A DNA stretch of 64,000 nt from Clostridia bacterium (lineage in GTDB: Bacteria > Bacillota > Clostridia > Christensenellales > UBA3700). Under the pieces are notes generated by a model. The model was not told the DNA's origin. It ran no database searches and saw nothing but the letters and a program-made list of their open reading frames with translations. Positions 1 to 8,160 of the stretch are shown here, piece after piece. Each line of letters starts with the position of its first letter. The stretch's first letter is position 1. A program made the position numbers and the translations under genes. The stretch spans positions 120,473 to 184,472 of the forward strand of contig JAIEDA010000032.1 of assembly GCA_029068165.1 (NCBI GenBank). Reading direction: 5' to 3'.

Positions 1-275
1 TTTTTGCTACCGGTCAGCAAGTTGAGCGGAACCGCTTCGAATTGGGTAGAGCCGCCGCCTTGAACGAAAATTACGCTGTAGTTGTCGGGTATATTCATAA
101 GCTCTTTAAAGAGCGCGATACACTCGTCGTTGATAGCGTCGTAGTACTTGCTTCTATGGCTCATTTCGCACACGCTCATACCGCTTCCGCCGTAGTCGAT
201 AAAATCTCTTTGCGCTTCTTGCAGTACTTCCATCGGTAGCATCGACGGTCCTGCCGAAAAATTGTAAACTCTCAT
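1..275 (-). CDS. serC: Phosphoserine aminotransferase, N-terminal part (cut by window edge)
   Basis: This is the first 91 codons of a protein whose 3' end lies outside the window. The translation opens [18 protein letters not shown] and later has [15 protein letters not shown]. Both are hallmark stretches of SerC, the PLP enzyme that transaminates 3-phosphohydroxypyruvate to O-phosphoserine in cytoplasmic serine synthesis. The ATG is preceded by AAAGGAG at good spacing. It is divergent from the nucleotidyltransferase gene at 444. The catalytic lysine region is not visible, so activity cannot be judged, but family membership is clear. Confidence 0.93.
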   Translation of the reverse strand, partial: MRVYNFSAGPSMLPMEVLQEAQRDFIDYGGSGMSVCEMSHRSKYYDAINDECIALFKELMNIPDNYSVIFVQGGGSTQFEAVPLNLLTGSK

Positions 276-321
276 ACGAACTCCTTTAGACCTTTAGGTC
301 ACATTAAATTTATTCTATATC

Positions 322-351
322 ATTATAACACCGCGTATGCGAGATTGGCAA
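322..351 (-). promoter_or_regulatory. Probable serC promoter
   Basis: Read on the minus strand, TTGCCA is followed after 18 bases by TATAAT, with a TG one base upstream of the -10 (extended -10). The predicted start of transcription leaves a leader of about 40 bases. That leader contains the small inverted repeat GACCT-AA-AGGTC just upstream of the ribosome site. Confidence 0.55.
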
Positions 352-443
352 ATATTTAACGATAATTTCTCCTCTCAACGCGCGTATAATTTCCATTTTA
401 TGCCACAAACTAATCTTGAAAATCGCAAAAGGGGAGAAAACTT

Positions 444-1154
444 ATGCAAGCAATAATAATGGCGGGCGGAATGGGAAGCCGACTAAGACCTTTGACCAAT
501 TCTTTGCCCAAGCCTTTGGTAAAGATTATAGACAAACCTGTGATGGAGTTTGTAATACGAAATTTGGCGCAAGGCGGAATTAAAGATATAGCGGTGACGG
601 TAGGGTATAAAGCCGATATGATTATGGACTATTTCGGTGACGGAAGCGCTTTTGGAGTTTCGCTTACGTATTTTGAAGAGAGCGAACCGCTCGGAACGGC
701 CGGCGGCGTAAAAAACGCAAGCGATTTTATCGTAGACGATTTTATAGTCCTGTCCGCGGACGGCTTCTGCAATATCGACATAGAGGAGTTTTGCAAGTTC
801 CATAAATCTCATAGCGAGCCTATAAGTATGGCGGTGAGATATATGTCGGACGCGAGAGGTTTCGGTCTCGTGCGCATAGACGACGACGGATTGGTCACGT
901 CTTTTGCCGAAAAACCCAAATTTATGTGCTCAGGGTTGATTAATATGGGTATTTACGCATTCGACAAAGAGATTTTACAGGAGATTCCCGACGGGAAATG
1001 CGACTTTTCTTACGACGTTTTTCCAAGACGCATAGGGGATATAAGAGCTTATTCCACGCAGTGTTTTTGGTCGGATATCGGCACTTTGTCGGACTACTAT
1101 CTCACCAATCACTACGTGAGTATACACCCCGATAATTTCGGAGTGACCTTGTAA
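444..1154 (+). CDS. NDP-sugar nucleotidyltransferase (ManC/RmlA-like)
   Basis: A 236-residue protein starting MQAIIMAGGMGSRLRPLT, the nucleotide-binding signature of the NTP_transferase family that makes NDP-sugars from sugar-1-phosphates. SLPKPLVKIIDKP follows, as in glucose-1-phosphate thymidylyltransferases and mannose-1-phosphate guanylyltransferases. Later motifs are LSADGFCNIDI (metal-binding Asp region), FAEKPKF and GLINMGIYAFD. It is the short single-domain form with no left-handed beta-helix. Substrate cannot be fixed from sequence; a role in cell-envelope sugar activation is inferred. The start has GGGGAG upstream, and a strong terminator follows at 1211. Confidence 0.85.
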   Translation: MQAIIMAGGMGSRLRPLTNSLPKPLVKIIDKPVMEFVIRNLAQGGIKDIAVTVGYKADMIMDYFGDGSAFGVSLTYFEESEPLGTAGGVKNASDFIVDDFIVLSADGFCNIDIEEFCKFHKSHSEPISMAVRYMSDARGFGLVRIDDDGLVTSFAEKPKFMCSGLINMGIYAFDKEILQEIPDGKCDFSYDVFPRRIGDIRAYSTQCFWSDIGTLSDYYLTNHYVSIHPDNFGVTL

Positions 1155-1210
1155 TAAGGCGTAACGTTGTAGAATACGAAAGTAAAAACAATACTAAAAA
1201 TTTTATCAAG

Positions 1211-1239
1211 CGGAGAGCGATATGCTCTCCGTATTTTTA
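1211..1239 (+). terminator. Intrinsic terminator after the nucleotidyltransferase gene
   Basis: Perfect 8-bp stem CGGAGAGC/GCTCTCCG with a 5-base loop, followed by TATTTTTAT. Confidence 0.8.
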
Positions 1240-1331
1240 TGGACGAAACGGTTAAAACTTGCGTTTGCGACAAAAATTGACGGCAAAATTCAAAACTGCG
1301 CAAATAATGTCAAACTTATGAGGTCAATCCC

Positions 1332-1360
1332 TTGAAAAATTCTAAAGTTTATTATATAAT
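1332..1360 (+). promoter_or_regulatory. Promoter of the rnj-trmR-trhP unit
   Basis: TTGAAA, 17-base spacer, TATAAT. Transcription would start about 45 bases before the TTG start of the RNase J gene. Confidence 0.7.
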
Positions 1361-1412
1361 TATATTTGAAAAATTATTAGTTTTATAAAATAGAATAAGA
1401 AGAGGATAGATT

Positions 1413-3128
1413 TTGGTTAAGAAAAACAAACGGCTTGAAGTAGCGTTTTTAGGCGGAGTGGGCGAGATAGGCAAGAATATGACCGCGCTCAAGTACGGCG
1501 AGGATATAATAATCGTCGATTGCGGTTCGACTTTCCCGTCGCTAGACGATACTCCTGGTATAGATTTGATAATTCCCGACTTTGCGTTTATAAAAGAGAA
1601 CGTAGAAAAAGTCAAGGGCATATTGATCACGCACGGTCACGAGGACCATATAGGCGGACTTCCGTATCTTTTGTCGGAGTGCGGCAATATACCTATTTAC
1701 GGCAGTTCGCTAGCGATTGCTTTGATCAAGCACAAGCTGAGCGAAAAGAAAATTCAAATGCCCAAACTTCACGCCGTGAAGGGCGGCGAAGTGAAAAATA
1801 TCGGCAACTTTAGCGTTGAGTTTATCAACGTGACTCACTCCATACTCGGAGCGTTCGCGCTGTCGATCACTTGCGGCGGCGGAGTTATATTCCACACGGG
1901 AGATTACAAGATAGACTACACGCCCATCGACGGAGAGAGCATAGACCTTGCGAGAATTGCGGCTATAGGCAACAAAGGCGTTACGCTTATGCTCGGCGAG
2001 TCGACCAACGTGGAAAAGAAAGGCACTACGATATCCGAGCGCGAAGTAGGCTTCACGCTTGAGAGAGCGATTCAAAGCAATCAAGGCAAGCGAATAATTA
2101 TCGCTACTTTCGCTTCCAACGTCAACAGGGTTCAGCAAATTATAAATATTTGCGAAAGAGAGGGCAGGCGCGTGGCTTTCGACGGCAGGAGTATGGTCAA
2201 GATCTCCGAAATCGCTCAAGAGCTGAAGATGCTTTGCTGCAAGGAAAACACGCTTATAGATATAGAGGATATCAAGAGCGTAGAGCCTAATAAGCTTTGC
2301 ATAATATCCACGGGTTCGCAAGGCGAGCCTATGAGCGCTTTGACTAGAATGGCGAACGGCGAAGATAAGGAAGTGCAAATCGGCGACAACGACGTCGTGG
2401 TCATCTCGTCGCAGCCTATTCCGGGCAACGAAAAAGCGGTATATACGCTTATAAACAATCTCTATAGACGCGGAGCTAAAGTGCTTTACGGGTCGCTGGA
2501 GCAGCTTCACGTTTCGGGACACGCTTGCCAAGACGAGTTAAAACTTATGCTATCGCTCGTAAAGCCTAAGTACTTTATTCCCGTGCACGGCGAATACAGA
2601 CATCTTAAAAAGCACGAGGAGCTGGCGCTTACGCTGGGTATCGACAAGGATAATATCAAGATTGCCGATATAGGTTCTAGAGTTGCGATAACCAAAAAGT
2701 CTATGCAGTTTATAGACAGCGTTGAGGCGGGCGAGGTGTACGTGGACGGCAACAGCAACGTCGATAGCTTTGTACTCAAGGATAGAAAGCAGCTTTCTAC
2801 CGACGGCGTTGTAATAGCTCTTTTGAATATCAACGTGGAGAATAGGCAGCTCATATCCGTGGATGTGCTTACGAGAGGTATCGTCTTTGACGACGAATTC
2901 CTTGAAAGCATTAAGATATTGATAGAGGATACGTTTGCCACCTCAAGCTATAAAAACGAGAGCGAGAGGGGCGGACTTAAAAACGGCATAAAGAGAAAAC
3001 TTTCAAGGGTGATTTTGAACAAACTCAAGCAAAAACCTATGATACTGCCCTTGTTGATCGAGCAGGTTAAGGAAGAGAGAAACGATGACGATGACGACTC
3101 GGACGATACTCAAGAGGGTACACGATAA
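1413..3128 (+). CDS. rnj: Ribonuclease J
   Basis: A 571-residue metallo-beta-lactamase/beta-CASP ribonuclease, the 5'-exo/endonuclease of mRNA decay and rRNA maturation in Firmicutes. The zinc motif HGHEDH lies at residues 74-79. FHTGDYKID, STGSQGEP and a C-terminal GH followed by IPVHGEYRHL complete the active site. Length is normal. It starts with TTG, supported by AAGAGGA upstream; no better ATG exists before the conserved EVAFLGGVGEIG stretch. The C-terminus ends in an unusually acidic tail (EERNDDDDDSDD). That tail is encoded in the 44 bases that overlap the next gene, so its composition partly reflects the overlap. Confidence 0.95.
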   Translation: MVKKNKRLEVAFLGGVGEIGKNMTALKYGEDIIIVDCGSTFPSLDDTPGIDLIIPDFAFIKENVEKVKGILITHGHEDHIGGLPYLLSECGNIPIYGSSLAIALIKHKLSEKKIQMPKLHAVKGGEVKNIGNFSVEFINVTHSILGAFALSITCGGGVIFHTGDYKIDYTPIDGESIDLARIAAIGNKGVTLMLGESTNVEKKGTTISEREVGFTLERAIQSNQGKRIIIATFASNVNRVQQIINICEREGRRVAFDGRSMVKISEIAQELKMLCCKENTLIDIEDIKSVEPNKLCIISTGSQGEPMSALTRMANGEDKEVQIGDNDVVVISSQPIPGNEKAVYTLINNLYRRGAKVLYGSLEQLHVSGHACQDELKLMLSLVKPKYFIPVHGEYRHLKKHEELALTLGIDKDNIKIADIGSRVAITKKSMQFIDSVEAGEVYVDGNSNVDSFVLKDRKQLSTDGVVIALLNINVENRQLISVDVLTRGIVFDDEFLESIKILIEDTFATSSYKNESERGGLKNGIKRKLSRVILNKLKQKPMILPLLIEQVKEERNDDDDDSDDTQEGTR

Positions 3129-3684
3129 GGCGCGAGCCGATTTCGTAATGATACTCTCCGACGAATGCGAGAGCGTACTTAGGGAGCTCTTTGAAGAGAA
3201 CAAGCCTAAGCGGGTCTTGGAGATAGGTACGGCTATAGGCTATTCGGCGAGCGTAATGGCGCTATCAAGCGATTGCGTTATAGACACGATTGAAAAGGAC
3301 GAAAGCAGGATAGCTCAAGCTCAAGAGCTTTGGAAAGAGCTCGGCGTACAGGATAGGATAAACTGCTTTTGCGGCAACGCCGACGAAGTTTTATCTTCCG
3401 TCGTAGAAGGAAAGACTTACGATTTCGTATTTATCGACGGAGCTAAGTCGGCATATAAAAGGCAGCTGGAATTTTTATACGAGCGTATAGAAAAAGGCGG
3501 AATTGCGCTTTGCGACGACGTGCTCTATCTAGGCTTAGTCGAGGGCGACAAAGTACCTCCGCATAAGCATAGAACGATAGTAAATAATATGAGAGAATTT
3601 TTGTCTTTCGTCAAGAATAGCGAGAAGTACGACTTTAAGCTTATCGGCGAGGCAAACGGGATTTTAATATTGAGGAAGAAATGA
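3085..3684 (+). CDS. trmR: O-methyltransferase, TrmR-like (tRNA 5-hydroxyuridine methyltransferase)
   Basis: A 199-residue class I SAM methyltransferase of the COMT-like family. It shows VLEIGTAIGYSA (motif I), DTIEKDE (motif II) and YDFVFIDGAKSAYKRQLEF (metal-binding Asp region). Bacillus TrmR (YrrM) methylates 5-hydroxyuridine at wobble U34 of tRNAs, and its gene sits next to the U32-family trhP genes. Here the next gene is a U32 protein with a stop/start overlap, which strongly supports TrmR over a generic catechol methyltransferase. The start overlaps the rnj 3' end by 44 bases, with AAGGAAGAGAG upstream. A start at the second ATG, 6 bases later, is equally possible. Confidence 0.85.
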   Translation: MTMTTRTILKRVHDKARADFVMILSDECESVLRELFEENKPKRVLEIGTAIGYSASVMALSSDCVIDTIEKDESRIAQAQELWKELGVQDRINCFCGNADEVLSSVVEGKTYDFVFIDGAKSAYKRQLEFLYERIEKGGIALCDDVLYLGLVEGDKVPPHKHRTIVNNMREFLSFVKNSEKYDFKLIGEANGILILRKK

Positions 3685-4916
3685 AGAGATTGGAACTTTT
3701 GGCGCCGGCAGGCGATATGAATAAGCTCAAGACTGCGTTGCACTTCGGCGCGGACGCCGTGTATTTGGGCGGAAGCAAGTTTTCGTTGCGCGCCAACGCC
3801 AAGAATTTTGAGAGAGAGGAGCTTGCCGAAGCGGTAAAGTATACGCATAGCGCAGGTAAAAAAATCTACGTCGCGACAAACGTTTTTGCACTCAACTCCG
3901 ACTTTGAAGAACTAAAAGACTACTTCGTCTTTTTGCAAAGCGTAGGAGTTGACGGCGTGATAATAAGCGACGCAGGCGCGCTCGCTACGTGCGCTAAAGT
4001 TGCTCCCAAGCTGGAGATACACTTGTCTACGCAAGCTAATACCACAAACAAGTACGCAGCTAAGTTTTGGGCGGAGCAGGGCGTGAAAAGGATAGTTTTG
4101 GCGAGAGAAACTTCTTTGTCGGATATCAAGGAAATACGCGATTTTCTTCCCGAAGAAGTGGAACTCGAAGCGTTTGTACACGGAGCTATGTGCATAGCGT
4201 ATTCGGGCAGGTGCTTGCTTTCCAACGCGCTTACGGGAAGGTCTTCAAACAAAGGCGATTGCGTGCAGGCTTGCAGGTGGGAGTACAGCATAGTCGAAAC
4301 CAACCGCGGCGGCAGTCCGCTGACGATAGGTCAGGAGGAGAGGGGAACGTATCTTCTCAACTCCAAAGACTTGAATATGATAGAGCATATCGGCGAGCTT
4401 GCCGAAGCCGGCGTTTATTCTTTGAAAGTAGAGGGAAGAATGAAGTCGCCTTATTACGTGGCAAGCGTTGTCAACGCGTATAGACAGGCTATAGATTTTT
4501 ACTACGCGAACGGCAGCGGCGCAAAACTTCCGCAGTATTTGATTGACGAGTTGTATAAAAACAGTCACCGCGACTATACCACGGGCTTTTATTACGGCAA
4601 GGAAGACACCGTATGTTTAGACACTTCTCAGCCTAAGTGCGAGTATGAGTTTATTGCCGAAGTCAAAGGCTACGACGAAGAAAAGGGTATGCTTATCGTT
4701 GAAATGAGAAACCGTTTTGCCGCGGGCGACACGTTGGAGATACTCTCGGCGGACAGTAAATACGGCGGCGACGTCTTAAATATAGAGAAGATGTTTGACG
4801 CGGAAATGCAACCCGTTGAGGACGCGAAGATAGTACAGCAGCTTTTGTATATCCCCACTGACAAGAAGCTGTCGGAAAAGGATATATTGAGGAAGAAAGT
4901 TGAGCTTCGCCGATAA
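3681..4916 (+). CDS. trhP: U32-family protein, TrhP-like (tRNA uridine 5-hydroxylation)
   Basis: A 411-residue protein of the former peptidase U32 family. It opens LELLAPAGDMNKLKTAL and carries the cysteine-bearing signature AMCIAYSGRCLLSN ... GDCVQACRW near residues 170-205, then LKVEGRMKSPYYVA. In Bacillus, TrhP1/TrhP2 hydroxylate U34 of tRNA, producing the substrate of TrmR. The ATG overlaps the trmR stop (ATGA), so the two are translationally coupled. Only one U32 gene is present here where Bacillus has a pair. The conserved cysteines suggest an Fe-S cluster, known from related RlhA/TrhP work. True proteolysis is unlikely. Confidence 0.88.
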   Translation: MKRLELLAPAGDMNKLKTALHFGADAVYLGGSKFSLRANAKNFEREELAEAVKYTHSAGKKIYVATNVFALNSDFEELKDYFVFLQSVGVDGVIISDAGALATCAKVAPKLEIHLSTQANTTNKYAAKFWAEQGVKRIVLARETSLSDIKEIRDFLPEEVELEAFVHGAMCIAYSGRCLLSNALTGRSSNKGDCVQACRWEYSIVETNRGGSPLTIGQEERGTYLLNSKDLNMIEHIGELAEAGVYSLKVEGRMKSPYYVASVVNAYRQAIDFYYANGSGAKLPQYLIDELYKNSHRDYTTGFYYGKEDTVCLDTSQPKCEYEFIAEVKGYDEEKGMLIVEMRNRFAAGDTLEILSADSKYGGDVLNIEKMFDAEMQPVEDAKIVQQLLYIPTDKKLSEKDILRKKVELRR

Positions 4917-5094
4917 AATTAATCATCGGAGCAAACCTAGTTTTCTCAGTTAAAGCGAAGCGTACGAAGTAGAAAATCGCTTGATTTTTGGAAAGATCGA
5001 CTGCTTCCGTCTACGTTTAAGATGAAAATAAAATAGTTAAGATAAACGAATAAAGACAATAAAAAGGTAAGGCAAAAAAGCAAAAGGAAAGAAA

Positions 5095-6375
5095 ATGAAA
5101 AAGACCGTATTGATTTTATACTCGGAGCATTACGACACTTCGGCTTTGGCTCTAAAAGACTATCTCGAAGCGGATGGCAGGTACGACGTTGTCGCCGTAT
5201 CCGAAAGGGAATACGACAATTTTAGATATTTAAGGTCGTACAGGGATTTTTATAGATTTACGTACAGGAAATTTCCTGCGATCAACAACGTGATCGTCAA
5301 TTTGCCTACCGCCGCGGTCAAACGTAAAAAAGACAGCGACGGCAATATCGTCAACTTTAAGCCCAACAGCGAAACGTATCAAAGGTTTAGGAAGTTTGAC
5401 AATATAGCTATGAGGTTTGACGCGCATTACGTGATATGTACGACCCAATACTCATTGAGGAAAGCGGTTATCGCAAGAGAAAAGTACAATCTTCAAGGCA
5501 AGATATTCGCGTTGCTGACCGATTACGTATTGCAAGACAATTTCGTAAGTTTGGATATCGACGGCTATTTCGTGGTCACTAAAAAAGCTAAGCACGCTTT
5601 GATAAACAAAGGCGTTGAGGACAACAAAATTTTCGTAATTCATATGCCGTTGCCTCCGGCTACGCCCGTTAAACGCTCTAAAGAAGAGATAAAGAAGCAG
5701 TTTGATATTCGCAACGACTTACCGACGCTTATGGTAGTCGGCGGAAGGTACGGGTCAAAGTATCTTTACGACGCGCTTGTCAACGTGTGCGAAAAAGAGG
5801 AGTTTAATATACTCGTTTTCGTCGACGGCAACATTGGCGTGAATAAAAAGTTTAAACGTTACGCAAAAAATAATTTCGTATCCAACAACGTCTATATCGT
5901 CCAAAAAATCAACGATTTATCTCGCGCTTACTACATAGCCGATTATATCTTAGCCGCGCCTACTTCGGCGATTTGCTACGAAGCGCTGCTTAGAAAAATA
6001 CCGCTCATACTTATGGACGGCGCTAATAACGTAGAAAATAAAAACAGTAAGTATTTAGTCGCAAGCGGATACGCATATTCGGGTATCAATAAAAAGAGAA
6101 TCGATAGAGCGTTGGAAGAGATAGACAAGAGTAGAGAGCAGTGGGCGAAGTTTTGCGAAACCCGCGTTAAGGACGACGGCTGCGAACAGTTTCTTACTTG
6201 CTTAAATCTTATCGACGAGGGCAAAGACCCAATAGAGGAGTATCTCAACCGTACCGTTATTATGGAAGACGAGGGTTCAAAGGTCGTAGTAGACGTTGAG
6301 GACGCCGAAACTTCCGCAAATGAAGAAAATACAATTAAAAAGAAAAAGAAAGGCTTTTTCAAAAGAAGAAAATAA
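5095..6375 (+). CDS. Glycosyltransferase of the MGDG synthase/UgtP type
   Basis: A 426-residue cytoplasmic, probably membrane-associated glycosyltransferase. The N-terminus MKKTVLILYSEHYDTSALAL resembles the acceptor-binding half of MGDG synthases and UgtP. LLTDYVLQDNF followed by DGYFVVTKKAKHALINKGV and HMPLPP matches the family's central block. A GT-B nucleotide-sugar half follows (VVGGRYGSKYLYDAL; ICYEALLRKIPLIL). The tail is strongly basic (KKKKKGFFKRRK), suggesting contact with anionic lipid. It likely adds a sugar to diacylglycerol or a related lipid; sugar and acceptor are unknown. A good AAGGAAAG site precedes the ATG. Confidence 0.75.
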   Translation: MKKTVLILYSEHYDTSALALKDYLEADGRYDVVAVSEREYDNFRYLRSYRDFYRFTYRKFPAINNVIVNLPTAAVKRKKDSDGNIVNFKPNSETYQRFRKFDNIAMRFDAHYVICTTQYSLRKAVIAREKYNLQGKIFALLTDYVLQDNFVSLDIDGYFVVTKKAKHALINKGVEDNKIFVIHMPLPPATPVKRSKEEIKKQFDIRNDLPTLMVVGGRYGSKYLYDALVNVCEKEEFNILVFVDGNIGVNKKFKRYAKNNFVSNNVYIVQKINDLSRAYYIADYILAAPTSAICYEALLRKIPLILMDGANNVENKNSKYLVASGYAYSGINKKRIDRALEEIDKSREQWAKFCETRVKDDGCEQFLTCLNLIDEGKDPIEEYLNRTVIMEDEGSKVVVDVEDAETSANEENTIKKKKKGFFKRRK

Positions 6376-6404
6376 ATATTGATAGAAATTTTAGGAGAAC
6401 TTAT

Positions 6405-6692
6405 ATGGTAAAGCATATCGTAATGTATAGACTCAAAGAGCGGACGGAAGAAAACGCAACGGCGCTCAAGGATAAGTTCTTGTCAATGAAAGGCAAGATT
6501 GACGTCCTCAAAGATATCCAAGCCGGCGTTGATACGCTCAAATCGCAAAGAAGTTTCGACGTAGTACTCGAATGTACGTTTGATACTTTAGCGGACTTGG
6601 AAACCTATAAAAATGACGAGGTACATATCCCCGTAATGAAATACGTTCAAAGCGTGGTAGAAGTATCTCACAGCGTCGACTATATTTATTAA
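6405..6692 (+). CDS. Dabb-domain (stress-responsive A/B barrel) protein
   Basis: A 95-residue single-domain protein, MVKHIVMYRLKE ... LECTFDTLADLETYKNDEVH, with the typical ferredoxin-like pattern of Dabb proteins. These small dimeric barrels are common and mostly without a known reaction. It starts 29 bases after the glycosyltransferase with TTTAGGAGAAC upstream, so co-transcription is likely. No catalytic residue can be assigned. Confidence 0.8.
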   Translation: MVKHIVMYRLKERTEENATALKDKFLSMKGKIDVLKDIQAGVDTLKSQRSFDVVLECTFDTLADLETYKNDEVHIPVMKYVQSVVEVSHSVDYIY

Positions 6693-6814
6693 AGTATTGT
6701 TTAGTGAGGTTATCGTTAAAGAAAACGGTAAGTAGGTAAAGTAAATAATACGGCAATAACGAAACGAAAGATGAGAAATAAAAATAAAGAAATTAGAAAA
6801 GGAGTATATAAATT

Positions 6815-7309
6815 ATGACGAATATCAAAATCAAACTTATAGACGGCAGGGAAATGAACGCAACGCTTGACGAGGAGAACGCGCCTATCACGGTTGAAAA
6901 CTTCCTCAAGCTCGTTGACAACGGCTTTTATAACGGACTTATTTTCCATAGAGTAATACCCAAATTTATGATACAGGGCGGTGGAATGGATCCGTCGCTT
7001 TGCCCCAAAGATGCAAAGTCGATCAAGGGTGAGTTTTTAGCCAACGGAATCAACAACACTATTCAGCATAAAGTCGGCACGATTTCTATGGCAAGAACCA
7101 ACGTGCCCGATAGCGCTTCATCTCAGTTCTTTATTTGCGTAGAAGATTGCGCTTTTCTCGACGGACAGTACGCTGCTTTCGGTCAACTGAGCGACGAAGA
7201 GAGCATCAAAGTGGCAGTAGATATTTCCAAAGTAAAGACCGTAAGCGTAGGTTATTATCAGGACGTGCCGTACGAGCCGATTATTATTCAATCTATCGTC
7301 AGGGCGTAA
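6815..7309 (+). CDS. Cyclophilin-type peptidyl-prolyl cis-trans isomerase
   Basis: A 164-residue cytoplasmic cyclophilin. It has FHRVIPKFMIQGGGMD (catalytic Arg region), ISMARTNVPDSASSQFFI and the FLDGQYAAFGQL block, all in family order. There is no signal peptide. It catalyses proline isomerisation during folding. A strong AAAAGGAG site lies 9 bases before the ATG. The gene follows the Dabb gene by 122 bases of AT-rich DNA. Confidence 0.93.
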   Translation: MTNIKIKLIDGREMNATLDEENAPITVENFLKLVDNGFYNGLIFHRVIPKFMIQGGGMDPSLCPKDAKSIKGEFLANGINNTIQHKVGTISMARTNVPDSASSQFFICVEDCAFLDGQYAAFGQLSDEESIKVAVDISKVKTVSVGYYQDVPYEPIIIQSIVRA

Positions 7310-7344
7310 GCGACTGCGCATAGAAGAGTATTTTAGAGCTTTAT

Positions 7345-7389
7345 ATTGATGAAATATTTGACTTCGCAACGCGTCGTTGAATATGACGG
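7345..7389 (-). repeat. Copy of a dispersed short repeat
   Basis: ATTGATGAAATATTTGACTT and then TTGAATATGACGG match, in reverse orientation, the repeat whose cleanest copy is at 41347. It sits just after the cyclophilin gene. Confidence 0.5.
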
Positions 7390-7438
7390 TTTAGTTTGTT
7401 GAAATTGTAATTGTCGCTTAGAGCGTAGTCTAAGGGAT

Positions 7439-7996
7439 TCAATTATTGTAATCAATCAAAAGGAACGCAGTAGCGTTCCTTTCGTCTATAATGCGCTTAT
7501 TATATCTTTGGCAAAATACCCAGCCTACGCACAAAGAAAACGCGAGCGTCAAGGCGTTGAAATAGGTGATTTTATTTAGCGTTAAGCCGTACGAAATCAA
7601 AATGGCCGCAATGCAAAGATACCAACGGTTGGAAGCGGAAAAGAGCAGGTTTGCCGCAAGCGTAATTCCCGACGCAACGAACAGCTCCGAATATGCGTAG
7701 CCGTCGACAAATTCGGCGGTACTCAGCCAAAATGCCGCGACCGTGCAAATGAGCGCAAGCTTGACAAAGTCGGTTGGAGAAATGCGGAAAAAGGGTAGAG
7801 CCGCTACGGTTGCCGCCGCGCAAAAAAAATAGAAGAAATAATCGTTTGCCAAAAAAGTAGAAACCGCGTACGCGCATCCAAAGACGATAAAACAAATCGC
7901 GTTGCGGAAAAAACAGTCGGCGGAATAGACGAGCGTCAACAATAGATACGACGTAGCAAACGTGAGCAAAACTAACATATAATTGTTATGCGTCAA
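7439..7996 (-). CDS. Hypothetical multi-span membrane protein
   Basis: A 185-residue, very hydrophobic protein with about six predicted membrane segments and no family I recognise. A TTG start at 7996 gives the full length. An ATG at 7978 (protein beginning MLVLLTFATSY) is an alternative. Neither has a clear ribosome site, which lowers confidence. The last codons (ERNATAF) run through a hairpin, AGGAACGC/GCGTTCCT at 7461-7480, that resembles the terminators elsewhere in this window. So the gene either carries its own terminator inside its 3' end or is a chance frame. It is the only minus-strand gene between 1 and 27 kb besides serC. Confidence 0.5.
   Translation of the reverse strand: MTHNNYMLVLLTFATSYLLLTLVYSADCFFRNAICFIVFGCAYAVSTFLANDYFFYFFCAAATVAALPFFRISPTDFVKLALICTVAAFWLSTAEFVDGYAYSELFVASGITLAANLLFSASNRWYLCIAAILISYGLTLNKITYFNALTLAFSLCVGWVFCQRYNKRIIDERNATAFLLIDYNN
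7461..7484. terminator. Hairpin inside the 3' end of the membrane-protein gene
   Basis: Perfect 8-bp stem AGGAACGC/GCGTTCCT with a 4-base loop, flanked by AAA on one side and TTTC on the other. It could end transcription in either direction. Confidence 0.5.
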
Positions 7997-8160
7997 ATTG
8001 AGATTGTTATTAATTTACTTTACTTAGTTTGTAGTTTTATAATATAATAAATAACAAGCGCGTATAGCAATGCGTATGATTTTCAATCGTTTATGGGTAT
8101 TCGACCATTCTTTGTTTGGCTGAAATTGACGATTTAAATATGCGCTGTCGGTAGGAAAGT

